From Macrostomum hystrix (lineage: Eukaryota > Platyhelminthes > Macrostomidae), in assembly GCA_950097015.1 (NCBI GenBank), contig CATNEN010000011.1, positions 310,001 through 374,000 on the forward strand: a stretch of DNA of 64,000 bases, read 5' to 3'. Below are positions 23,591 to 35,800 of this stretch, in pieces (position 1 is the first letter of the stretch; each line of letters starts with the position of its first letter). The notes below the pieces were generated by a model. It did no database searches. It worked only from the letters and a program-made list of their open reading frames with translations, and was not told where the DNA came from. Both the position numbers and the translations under genes were made by a program.

Positions 23591-26500
23591 ATGTCGCAGG
23601 CCCAGATCTGCTTATTAATTCACTAGAGGCGAGGCGGCCTGTACTACCTCCTGCAGTGATTATCCCGGATAAAGCGTCAATCGCTGCCAAGATTGCTCAT
23701 CTGTTGTCTGCAGTGTCTCCGCCCGGCATGCCCTCCGATGTTCAGGATCCGGTGGCATCGCTGGACAGGCAGCTCAGCCTGGAGTTGGACACTCTATCTC
23801 AGTTGCACAGCAAGAGTCCGAGCTCTTCAATAGTCGGCGGCTACGATAATCCGGCGTTTCGCAACTCCTGCCTCCAGTTGATGACTTCGGCCGCCTACAG
23901 CTGCAGCGCTTCGCCGAGCATCGGCGCTCCAAGGCACTCGGACGAAGCCGGCAGTTCCACCACTGTGCGAGCCAGCTGGTCTTCCGGCTCCGTGGCCGTC
24001 AACGGCCAAGTTGACGTGCTCTCTCCGTCGACAATTTCACCGCCGATGCCGTCCTTGACAGCGTCGTTACCATCATCGCCGACGGGATCGCCTTCGAAGA
24101 CAAACTTCTGGCAGGGCGTGCTCGGCTGCCTCCGGCCTGTGTGGACGGTGCTGAGCGTCCGGGTGGCGGCAGCGGGCGCCGGGCTCAGCAGCGGACGGCA
24201 TCGCACTAATCAACCAGCCCAGCCGTGGACTCTTGACCTCATGGACATCCTGGACTTGCAGTTTCTGGCATCCGGAACTCAGGGCTCCGTGTTCTTGGGC
24301 GTCTATAATGGTCAACAGGTGAGAATGTCTGTACTTTTTGTACTCAGAGACTAGTTTAGTGACATTTCAGTATGGCTCTGTTTCAGTATGGCTTTAGCCA
24401 CGAACTTTTCCCCAGACAGAATTTCTGAGTCCTGGCAGATTCTATTTAAAATTCAAGTTAGGCTTGAATTCAGAAGTTTTCAGTCAGGAGTAGTAGTTTT
24501 GCATGTAATTAGTTCGAAAGGCAATAGTTCATTGGTCTCCCCTCCGCAACTTGCGGTGACTCTTAGCTACTAGCTCGCAGGTTTTAATGTCAGAATCAGT
24601 GAGTAATGAGCCTCGAAGTGCAAAATGCTCGACTTTTAAATTTCGTTAATTGAGACCTGGGCGTGGCGCAGCACAACTGTTTGCTTTGCTCATAACAAAA
24701 TCTAGCTCATTAATTATGCTAATGTGATTCGTTGAAGTCAGCGGCAAGTCCAGCTTGCTGTGGCTTTATTGTTACCGTTGCTTCGTCATTTCCTCTTGCT
24801 ACCCAGGGTATCTAGCTAGGCGTGGAAAGGTGCAGATCCAGGAGTAAGTGCTTTCTATGTGCCCTGGTTGATGCTTTTTTAGCACTAACTCGCGAAGGGC
24901 CAAGTGAAACTCTATCCAGGCTGGATCCAGTATACTTTCTGTTTATCGAATGTAGTTTGAAGGATTCGTGTACACAGAAAATTGTACACAGACATTTTTT
25001 TGCTTCCTTGAGCTCTCTCGCTTGAGCTGCAACAGTTTTTGGGCTGCAACAATAAAGTTGGGAGCCCAGACGGTTCGGGTCGATTTAAGCAATGGTTAAT
25101 CGATTGATTTCCTTCTCTAGTGACTCCAGCACCGTGAGCTTGTGCGAGGACAGAAACTCAGTACAAGCTACTCTGCACTAATCCCCGCCTTGCTCTGCCC
25201 AAGCTAGACCCCACAACTTCACTCTCCCCAACATTGCTAAATCTGCGATTAGGAAGGCTTTCTACCCCATCGGTGGGTGCCTTCTATACTCTCCAACTGC
25301 ATAGTTCCCGTATTCAATGCACAATGAGTGGCACTGTTTGAGTCTGCAGTGAGTTTTAGCAGCCATATGACACTTGCTAATCTTATGCTATTTTTAGTAA
25401 CAAAAACGCTGTCTTTCGTATAAAAAAATGCCTTGTGCATCAAATGAGTTTTCATACTCAAAATTAAGACAGCAACAACGGAACAGAACAATGCAGGGCC
25501 TTTCATGGGAGTAGTGGCTTGAACTAGAAGGGCTAGAACAGATTTTGAGCTTCTATTTATGATTCCGCTTAGCCAGTTTAAAGAAATTCAACGCTAAATG
25601 CTAATTGAAGTTACTCAGGGGTAGCTCAGGGGAATTCTTGCTGGGAATCCTGGAATAGACAAAAGGGATTACCCAAAAAGAATAAAAAAGAAGGGTAAGA
25701 GTAAGACTATTAATCTAGTAGCTAATCAGCGACCTAGGTGCATAGTCCTATCTGAAGGTAGCCATCATCTGCTAAAAGAAAAAAACAAGGCTCTGGCATT
25801 GCCAAAAAAGATAGGACTCACCGGGATTGCCCAAAAGGGATAGGACTCACCGAGATTGCCAAAAGAGATTGCCGAAAAGAATATGACTCAGCGGGATCGC
25901 CAAAAGAGATTAGAGTCACAGGGATTGCCGAAACGGATAGGACTCACCAGGATTGCCCAAAAGGGATAGGACTCACCGGGATAGCCAGGATTAGTAGCGA
26001 TGACTAGATAAGACGAAGTGTCTTAGAAAAAATTAAAAGACTCATGAAAAAGCAATGCTAGCAAATCTACCCGGTCGCCTTTCACTCAGGTGGCAATGAA
26101 GAAGTTCAACGAGCCGCCGGACGTACAGCTCCGGGAGCTTCGCCACCTGGCCAGCCTGCGGCATCCCAACGTGGTCCGCTTCATCGGCTGCATCGACGCG
26201 AACATCTCCCTGGTGATGGAATTCTGCCAGCATGGCAACCTATTCGATTACTACAACAATCCGGCCACGTGCATCTCGGCAGCCCGGGTGGCTGACTGGG
26301 CCCGCCAGCTGGCCGACGGCATGGCCTACCTGCACTGGAATCGTATTGTGCACGGCGATTTGAAGAGTCCAAACATTCTGCTGTGCGAGTTGGACACGCT
26401 CAAGATTTCCGACTTTGGTCTGGTGAGGCTGCCTAGTGATGCGGACCATAGACAGCAGCAGCAGCAGCAGCTGTACGGCACTGTGCGCTGGATGTCACCT

Positions 26501-29500
26501 GAACAGTGCCGTCAGGAACTATGGAGCTACCCAGCCGATGTGTTCAGCTACGGTGTCATACTCTGGGAGATGCTGTTCCAGGAGGTAATCCTTGACAACT
26601 GAGACTTCAATAACACCTCATCTAGTTTTCATTTGTTGACATAAATGTTCTACACTGATTTCTGCAACCCGCCCAGGTGCCCTACCGCAGCGTGGACCCG
26701 TGGGCCGTTGTGCTGGGAGTGGGGCAGGGAACTCTGGCGCTGCCGCTGCCCTGCCACACCCCTAGCATCATGCGCACCCTCATGGAAGCCTGCTGGACCT
26801 GCAAGCCGAAGCAGCGACCGGCATTTCGCAATATCGGCCGCTCGCTGGAGGCCAGTTTGCTGGATCTGCTGGAGCTGAGCGACGGCGATCTGCGCATCCT
26901 GCGCAAGGCCTGGTCGGCTGAGATCGCCAGTCAGCTGTCAAGCATGCGGCAGGATGACTTCAAGGCCAAGCTGGAAGCCGACCTCATTCGCAAGCGCAAG
27001 GAGGAGCTGCAGCACGCGCAAGGTTGGCAGGCCACGGATAGAATGGGGTACTTAGTGAGATTAGGAAAGAAAGGCGGGCGATAAAAAAAAGACTAGGGGA
27101 TAAAATATGTTAAAAGAGGGTCAGGAGAAATATCATTGACAAAGCTGAATAGAACGGAATAGCAAAGATATTTATAAATATTGGCTAAATAGGCAAGCAA
27201 GAGCAATAAATAAAAGATCCGGATTGCGATGGAATATATTATATAAAACGCAGAGGAGTTGGTTTAGATGATATACTCGTATAATAATAATAATAATTGC
27301 AGGAGGGCTGCGGGCAATACCACATTATTTGGTAACACTAGACCCGCAGCCAGCGAGGAGGCAATTCTGCCCATTTCGCTGACTCCTGAGCACACACGCA
27401 CACAGTTACTGTGTCTGTTCTGTCTGTGTCAGTGCACTGTGCCTTAGAGGTTGGCCCTGAATGGCGTAAATTTCACGACAAGCCACCAAGCCTTCTCTCC
27501 GCGACTGCGCCACAAACGCGTTAACCGCTCTGCGTCTGACCCCCCTAAAATTATTATAATTTTGGAGTTGGTTCCGATGACATAAGAATAGCGATGAAGA
27601 ATGAAGGAGTAGGAGTCCAGGGGAGATACTGGTATCAAAGAAGGACAAAGTTCGCATCAACAAGAGAGCACAGTTAAACGCAAGCAAACAGTTTGCGAGT
27701 CATCCCCAATCAAACCTCTTCGCTCACAGAGATTCGGCAGCACTATGAGAAGCGTCTGCGGCGCGTTGATGACCTTCAGATGGACCTGACGAATCTGCGA
27801 CTGCAGCTCCAACTGCAGGCCAAGGCAGAGCGGGACAGATCCACGCGCCTGCGCTCGCTGATTCGTCGGCGCTGCTGCCCGACCTGCAAGCGCAGCCTGC
27901 GCGCCGTCTGCTCCAGGGAGCAGCTTTCAGCCGCCGTTGTGCTTGATCAGCCATTGCTGGATGCTGCCACGGCCGCTGTTGCCGCTGCTGCAATTGCTAC
28001 CGACCCAGCTGTGCTGCAGCAGCAGCAGCAACAGCAGGCTTCAGCGTCGCCCAATATTGGTGACAGAGGCGGAAGGCCCAGGCGAGCTAGTCGACGCTTG
28101 TCGAAGGCGCTGACTCTGCCCGTTGGCGGGGTGGCCGCCGCTGCGGCTCTCTTTCGGCGTGGTGGCGCGCCGCCTCCACCTCCGCCGGCGCCATTTGCGC
28201 CTTCAGCCAGGTGAGCTGCTGGGCCAGGGCCATCGAAGGAGCTCTTTTTTGGCCACTTCCTTTCAGTTCTAGCCTGGTTTACCTTCTGCTCCAGTTCCCT
28301 TAACCCTTCATTTCCAGCCCCCTAAACTCTTTAGTTCTAGCTCCCTAAACCCTTTAGCTCCAGTCCCCTAAAGCCTTCAGTTCCAGCCCCCCTAACACAG
28401 TTCCAGTGCCCCTAACGGCCTCGCTCTTAACCCTCTCCAAACACCTAGAGATGCGTGGGTCCAAACTTCGCCGGCATCAGTCCTACCGATTCCGCCGTCA
28501 GCTGCTCCGTCCGTCGGTGAGCCGCAGCTTCGCGCGCGTCCCGGACGCCGTCGCTATCAGCCGGCAGCTGGTCAACTGCAGCAGCAGCAGCTGGAACCCA
28601 CCAATGCCGCCCCTCCCTCCGTCGCAGCGACAAGTAGCAGTGTAGACAGCGGCAGCAGCGGCTTAGGCTACTCAAATAGTAGGCTACCGAAGCATCTGCT
28701 GCAGAGCACAGATCTGCTTAGCCAGGAGTTACAGGAACATCTAGCTGCCACGGCCTCATTTGTCAACCCAGGCTATTCCCCATCGAGCACAACCGCTGCT
28801 GCTGCTGTCAGAAACGGCTGCGACAGCCTGAGCGACAGGGAGCACCGTCTGGCGCAGCTGAAGCTGGACAGGCAGATCTCAGCCTGCGCTGCAGCCAATG
28901 CAGCAGCCGCTGTTCATACTCGTGCACCGGCTAGTGTTGAAGGTACTGCCGACGGCGTAGGGGATAGCCGCGACAGCTCGCACCTGGATTTCAACCGATC
29001 GGTGCGTCCTATTCACACGTACCTGTTCTTATCAAAAGTCTTTAATTTACCTCACACCTACCTGTTCTTTTCTTAAGTCGCTAATTTACGTCACACCCAG
29101 CTGTTCTTATCTACAGTCGGTAATTAACCTCACACCTACCTGTTTTTATCTGATGTCTAGTTGGGCCACCACAACTCGTAGTTGTTACACAATCTAGTTG
29201 TGCCAGATGTCCAGCTAATGGCACAGTCGCCGCCGCGGTTTTTACGCGGCGGTTAACGACGATAATTACTGTGAAGGCCGCAACTCCCACCAAAATTTCT
29301 ACCCCAGCTAAAATACTGGAAACATTTTACAGCTGGGTGAACTGAGATAGCTTGCTCAAGGAAGCATTCTTTCCATTGGGCTGAGATTCGAACCCCCGAC
29401 CTCTCGATCAGAAGTCCGAAGCTCTTATCCCTATGCCAAAAGCTCCCTTGTTTAAAGTATTATTTAAATTAACTCGCAGAGCTTCTAAACATAAACTTAA

Positions 29501-30002
29501 AGTTTTTCATCTACTTTCCTTCTATTTCGTTGCTTTGTTTTTAGGCCATATTGATTTCCGTGTTCAATTAAGTATAAATTGGTCAAAACCCTGGATATTT
29601 TTTCGAGATGCGTTGCATTAATTACTTCTTTGACGCACCTGCTGCAATACTTCAAATCTTGTTTCTAAAATTAAATATTGCCATTTCACTCGTTGGTTGT
29701 GTCGTTTTTACGTGAAAATCTCGGGGCCATAGAGGTGCAGTATTTACAGAGGAATAATAGGTTACTAGCTTTCGTCTTCAGTTCCCATCTTCAGCATCAG
29801 TTTTCACCTGAGCTCGTTCCGCCCCCCCGCGACACAGGCCTCGGCGGATCCCAAATCAGAGGACGACCTGGAGCTCGAGGTGGATGTCGACGTTCTGCAC
29901 GACACTGACGAATTTGATAATGACGATGAGCAGGCGGCATTCGACTCGGTGACGGTCCAGTCCGATCGCCAGAATTTCCGGCCCAACTCCTCCATCATTT
30001 GA
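23591..30002 (+). CDS. Dual leucine zipper kinase-like MAP3K (MAP3K12/13, DLK/LZK family)
   Basis: DLK/LZK kinases drive MKK4/7-JNK and p38 signalling in neuronal injury and stress. The exons are 23591-24318, 26090-26584, 26677-27022, 27730-28210, 28449-29001 and 29838-30002, all phase-consistent, giving about 923 residues. A family block GCLRPVW precedes the kinase. The kinase has VAMKKF (catalytic Lys), an alpha-C Glu in LRELRHLASL, HGDLKSPN (normally HRD), SDFG and GTVRWMSPEQ. The family-specific EIRQHYEKRLRRVDDL starts the leucine-zipper coiled coil. The tail is Ala/Ser/Pro-rich with CDSLSD at 28819-28836, and ends in an acidic segment. The first in-frame ATG is at 23728. The frame is open back to the acceptor at 23589-23590, so a short upstream exon is likely; 23273-23288 would supply an in-phase ATG. 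The last two exons have no in-frame ATG and are easily missed. Confidence 0.88.
25640..26000 (+). repeat. Degenerate ~30-bp minisatellite in a DLK intron
   Basis: Units of the type gggattgcccaaaagggata followed by ggactcacc recur about six or more times with substitutions and small length changes, clearest from 25795 to 25990. The array ends about 90 bp before the exon at 26090. Confidence 0.75.
27299..27547 (-). repeat. SINE family B
   Basis: This shares its whole block order with 37391-37733: aggagggctg, gacccgcagccag, cccatttcgctgactcct, gaggttggccct, cgcgactgcgcc and aacgcgttaaccgctctg. On the minus strand it starts with a tRNA-like A-box region (gagcggttaacgcg). It sits in the DLK intron 27023-27729. 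Confidence 0.8.
29155..29450 (-). repeat. tRNA-derived SINE, family A
   Basis: It contains taccccagctaaaa, acagctgggtgaactg and gagattcgaaccccc (complement of a tRNA B box), then a degraded A-box region. Order and spacing match the 8745-9037 copy. It lies in the last DLK intron. Confidence 0.75.
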
Positions 30003-30104
30003 CCAGCTACCTGCGATTGCCAGCCTCAGCCTGCCTGTATGACTGTTAATATTCGTCTGGCTTCAATAGTATAACTACTCCGACTCAAGCAGCCTTTGTT
30101 GTCT

Positions 30105-30845
30105 CCTCTGATTCTTCAGTGAGCCTCCACAGTCCATCCCCTGATTCTTCAGTGAGCTTCCGCACTCCATCCCCTGATTCTTCAGTGAGCTTCCGCAGTC
30201 CATCCCCTGATTCTTCAGTGAGCTTCCGCAGTCCATCACCTGATTCTTCAGTGAGCCTCCGCAGTCCATCCCCTGATTCTTCAGTGAGCTTCCGCAGTCC
30301 ATCACCTGATTCTTCAGTGAGCCTCCACTGACCATCCCCTGATTCTTCAGTGAGCCTCCACTGACCATCCCCTGATTCTTCAGTGAGCCTCCACTGACCA
30401 TCCCCTGATTCTTCAGTGAGCTTCCGCAGTCCATCCCCTGATTCTTCAGTGAGCTTCCGCAGTCCATCCCCTGATTCTTCAGTGAGCTTCCGCAGTCCAT
30501 CACCTGATTCTTCAGTGAGCCTCCGCAGTCCATCCCCTGATTCTTCAGTGAGCTTCCGCAGTCCATCCCCTGATTCTTCAGTGAGCTTCCGCAGTCCATC
30601 CCCTGATTCTTCAGTGAGCCTCCGCAGTCCATCCCCTGATTCTTCAGTGAGCCTCCACTGACCATCCCCTGATTCATCAGTGAGCCTCCACTGACCATCC
30701 CCTGATTCATCAGTGAGCCTCCACTGACCATCCCCTGATTCTTCAGTGAGCCTCCACTGACCATCCCCTGATTCTTCAGTGAGCCTCCACTGACCATCCC
30801 CTGATTCTTCAGAGACCATCCGCTGCTCATCCCCTGACTCTTCAG
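30105..30845 (+). repeat. 33-bp minisatellite array just after the DLK stop
   Basis: About 22 head-to-tail copies of a 33-bp unit (core ccatcccctgattcttcagt followed by gagcttccgcagt or gagcctccactga). The unit is a multiple of three, so long frames stay open on both strands (11-residue repeats such as SGGSLKNQGMV on minus). I treat these as by-products and not genes. Two unit types alternate in blocks, suggesting local duplication of several units at once. The array begins about 100 bp after the DLK stop and may be in its 3' UTR. Confidence 0.92.
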
Positions 30846-32888
30846 TGAGTCTTCTAATGAAAAATTTCAGTCTTTTAAAACCGCTTTTGAAGTCGTCTTC
30901 TGTACATAAGTCTTTTAAATAATGCTATCAGATAATTTTTATATTAGAGCGTCGCTTGGAATAATGTCTTGTTAACAGCAACACCTCTTTGTAAGTTATT
31001 TTTATGTTTAACTCGTTTCAAAAGTAGAGTTAGCCACCTTCCCACGTCATTCTCTTTTTGTACGGCTTTAGGTGTTCTTAATCTCTATTTTTTAATTGTA
31101 TTATGCATAACAGGCCAGCTTCTCGTCTTACTACTTTTGAAAGAACAGTAGTATGTTTAGCGTTTATTTTTTTGTTGATGACCGGTATTCTCTTCCTATG
31201 AACCGCCTAGTGTCATAGGTCACTGAATTTCTTATTAGGCTGAGTGGGACACGAATTGAGAAGTGGTAACCCGTTACTAGATTCATGCCTCGAATATTAT
31301 GTACCTTGTTTATTGTGTACTGAAATAGTCGTAGATTTTGGTCATATTTTTCTAACTTTTCTCTCACCTCCGTCCCAAAGATTGTGGCCAGCGCTTTTTA
31401 TGTGTCTCCAGACGCGCTTTTCCCACTTAAACAGCACAACGGTTTGCTGAACTCCCTCAGTTTGAATTCTTTATTCTCTATTTTGTTATAATTTTTTCCT
31501 GTTCGAACGGTCTCGTCATTGTGCCTTCTTCTCAAATGTTTTTGCGCTGCTTTTCCAACTTTTCTGTTGTGATAGTAAGATATAGTAACTTACATACTTG
31601 GCCCAAAAGTCCGCTAATCTCGCTGGCTGTGTTTATGTATAAATCATGTGCTCGCAACTGGTTAAGCATCAGATTGTTTTATTTTTTTGCCTTTATTTTT
31701 TATTACTTCAAGCTTTCTCGCTAGCTGGTGCACATTCCATACTACTCGCAACTCACCTTATATTAGTAGTGTAATTCGCTTGCTAATACTTTAGCCAGCA
31801 GAGATGACAGATTTGGAGATTGCGTGTAAATATTTTTCCCTTTCTCTCTGATGGTTAGTTTTGTTTATTTTTTTATGAAACAGGATCATAATGCCTATAT
31901 TTTTATACCACATTTTCCCATTAGATGTCACATTTCCTTTTAAGAAGATGCTTTTTTCGCTATGCATTCCATTTTGAGCAAGAGCGGAATCGGTGCTTCT
32001 CAAAATGTTTAAGTGTTTTTGAGATTTGAGACCTTGACCATTTTGCCATCTGCAGTCAGCTGTTGCTATGCGGTGTCGGATATTCGCACTTTTGTAACTG
32101 TGGCTGAAGAGGCCTTTATCCCAGGTTATTTTCTGATGGTCTGAAATCCTGCTAAAATAGATTATACCTTCGTAAAACAATTTGCTGTCTACGCTCGTAT
32201 TTTTGCTGCTAAGAAGTTATTATCGAAATAAATATGAATAATTTCACACAGTCTATGGAGCTATTGACTGAAGCCAATAGAGAACTTGGGTCGGACATTC
32301 TTTCACTCCAACAAACTGCTTTCCCAATTGAACGGGAACACCTAAGCAATTGAAAATATTCGTCTACGGTTAAAATTGATGCTCAGATACACACACACAC
32401 ACACACCTCATCCACATAATCAACCAATGGTTAGAGCAGATGTACATGTTTATTGATGCAAATTGCAGATGGAAATCGTATTGGACAGTTCAGTAAGTTT
32501 TTATGGCATAGCTTCACACAAAATAAAACTGCATGCATTTGAGTCTCTTAGACTGAGAAGTGGCATTTCGTGGCACCATCAATCAGCTCAAGGCTGTGCC
32601 ACAGAGGCTTCAGTCGCTGCTTTAAGAACAACAACCACAATTCAATGGTATAGTACTGTAGAGCAATTTTTGGCAGTACAGTTTGTTCGCAGAATGGCTC
32701 CCCAGCCTGAAAAAAACCCACAACCTTCTCAAATCTCGGTTAACTCCACAAAATAAGACAGGAACAGACAAGTCCTTATCAAAGCTCGGCAGCCATACAA
32801 TATTTGGTTCGATTAAGCCAGACTGTCACTAGACACAAAATCTCCCCAGAGCCAGTGCATGTCCAAACCCGATGTGATCAAAGTTTAA
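30846..32888. other. Intergenic spacer after the minisatellite
   Basis: AT-rich DNA between the convergent DLK and SLC20A genes. It has a short CA microsatellite near 32389-32406. The 129-codon minus frame at 31791-32180 has no recognisable homology. No gene is supported. Confidence 0.5.
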
Positions 32889-35800
32889 TTACAGCACCAG
32901 CCGACTCAGGCCGGCCATCAGGGCGGCGCTGATGGCCCCACTGGCAGGCAGGGTGACCAGCCAGGCAATGATGATGTTGCGAAAGATGGACCATTGGACA
33001 TTGTCGCGACTGCGAAAAAAACCGACGAGTACAACACTCCCAACTTTACAGTGGGTGGTGCTGATGGGAATGCCAATATTGGAGGCAATCAGGACGGCCA
33101 GGGCTGCGCCAAGCTCGATACAGAAGCCGCTGGAGAATAATAGGAGATATGAGATTTATTGGGGCTTCTTAATTTGTCAATAAGATAGCAGGGTTTCAGG
33201 GTGTCAAACACAAAGAACTGTGTCCTGGAGGTACCAGGGTGTCAGTTAGGTACCAAGGTGTCAGGGAAGTACCAAGGTGTCAGTTTGGTACTAGGGTGTC
33301 AGGCAGGTACCAGGGTGTCAGGCAGGTACCAACGTAGCAGCTAGGTACCAGGGTGTCAGCGAGATAATTAGGTGTCAGGACAGGGAGATATCAGTATCTG
33401 CACCTAGTTCTGTTGCGAATTTTAAAGACCCACTAAATACATGATATCATTATTGGATAAAGACCTGAATTGGCGAATTCCATCCATAAACTCACCTGGA
33501 TGGCGTAATGGTGGTGAGGTCCTCACCGAGTGTTTGAATGACGCGCCTGCCCCAGACCCATAGGCCGATGCTGATTCCGAGTCCACCATAGATGAGAATT
33601 CCAATTGGTGACGCAGCTTTACCTGCGATGTCACCAGTGGTGGCCACCACCCACAGGCCGATGAGAGGACCGATAGCGTTGCTGACGTCGTTGCCACCAT
33701 GGGCGAATGCGCCGAAGATGGCGGTGAGAATCTGCAGCCAGGCAAAAATTCTGGCCTGTTCTGGTCGGTCAACTATGGCCTTCATACCTTTTCTAGTCCC
33801 TTCTTCCTCGTCATCGTCCTCATTCAGTTGCTGGCGCTCTGATGGGGTTGTCGGCTCTTCATCTTCCGGGACGGCGATTGCCTGCGGAATTTCGACATTT
33901 TCGGGATCGCTTTTCAGATTGAGAGGCTTTCCTGCTTTGACGATGCATAAGATGCTTAAGCTTGGGCTTAAAAAACTTGCTGAACCTCCGAAAAGCCATT
34001 TAAATTAGCACCTTTATCTATCAGATTGGCACCAATGTAACAGATGACTGGAAAGCTGACGCTTAAACGCAGCCCTAGTTCCACAGTCTTAATTGGTGTT
34101 AAATACCGACCAGAGACCGCAATGTACCTTAGTCGTTTTGGCACCCCTACTACATACAATATTGGTTTTGTCAGCCTAACTGAGAATAAGGCCACCCAAA
34201 ATGAGAATCCTGCCTACGCTGACTGCGAAGGCCTTGGCAGCCTTAGTCTATGGGCCATATACAATAAACTGAATAAAGGATAAGCAAAGTGATAAAAAGG
34301 CATCCAATGTGAGAATCGATCGCTTTTTCTCTTTCCCCCAGCTCTCTCCACTCCTCCAAGCGCGACTCCTCCATCACTGCTTCTCCATCACCCACAGTCT
34401 CGTTGCTTTCTTGCCTATACCTTTATCCAACACTTAGAATTAACAGAGTTCAGTCTTCACCACTGTAATAAAAATGCCCGCCTCATCTGTGGACCGCCAG
34501 CGACTCATCGCGGCCATTGAAAATGGAAGCTCACTAAGGGGTACAAGACGGTCGATCGGATGCTCCAAGGGATGCTATACACCCTGAAGCTCGGAACGAA
34601 GGGCAGTGACACCAGAGCGAGCTGCAACCTGCCTGAAAACATCGAGGCCCGGAGAGAATATGCCAACTTCATGCTGCACCTTGACGCCTCCGTACACATC
34701 GTCTATTTGGACGAAACTGGATTCAACTTGTGGCTACGGCGATCGCAAGGCCGTGCTATAAGGGGTCGCCCTGTTAAGCGGACTGTGACGACACAAAGAG
34801 ACGACTCTTTGGGCAGTGCATTGAGGGATAGCTATTTTAACTCTTTACTTTACTGTACTGTATCATCCAGTGTGTTCCTGTTTCCGTTATTCCGTTCAAG
34901 CTACACTCAGCAACATTTAAAACGCAACACTCTAACTAGAAGAAAAATCAACTCACTCAGAAGAGTCAAAGCGCATAGTCTATGGTTCAAATCGAGCTTC
35001 AGAAACGCATGTAGCTTCCTCTACAACAGAGGGCAGATCGACGCCTGCTGAGAATAGTGCGTGGAAACCCCACACTGCCTGCCACACTCCTGCGATTGAT
35101 GTGGGCAGAGAGAAGCCGCAGAGGCAACGTTCTCAGCGCGCAGACGATTCGCCGCAGGATTCACGCTGCAGGATTGCGGTCAAGAAAAATGCGGAGGAGG
35201 CCGCGCATGAGTCCTGCACATGTCGCTAACAGGGAACTGTGGGCCATGCAGCGGGCGCACTGGCGGCAAGGACAGTGGCAGCGCGTTATCTTTACAGACG
35301 AGAGTCGGTTTCGTCTTTTTCGCAGTGATGGTCGAATTCGCGTCTGGCGTGAGCCACGGCAAGAGCTTCTGCAGCAGCACGTGCAAAGCTGCGATGGGCA
35401 GGGACCCTCCGTACACGTGTGGGCAGGGATTTAAATGCGAGGCAGGACCCAGCTGGTTTTCTTAGACGCAAACGTGAACGGCGATGAGTACGCTCGTTTG
35501 CTGCATACGCATCTGCTCCCTTTTGTTAACAACCACTTTGGTGGCGTCGCAAACTGCATACTGCAGGACGATAATGCACCGGCGCACCGGGCAGCAGCTG
35601 TCAGCGAACTCAAGGACCAGCTGCACCTGCGTACTCTTTGGTGGCGTTCAAGATCCCCTGATATGAACCCAATTGAACATGTCTGGGACTTTATCAAGCG
35701 GAGTGTTAAACGGCAGAATCCGCCGGAGACAGTCGCTGAACTGCGAAACGCTGTTGCTAACGCGTGGCAGGAAATTCCCCAGGACTTTTTTCGACGCCTT

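Noticed and set aside
30075-30830. Minus-strand frame of about 250 codons with 11-residue repeats, and similar plus frames
   Set aside because: It is created by a 33-bp minisatellite whose unit is a multiple of three. Frames are open on both strands at once and there is no conserved domain.
31791-32180. 129-codon minus frame
   Set aside because: No family resemblance, AT-rich spacer, no splice links to SLC20A.
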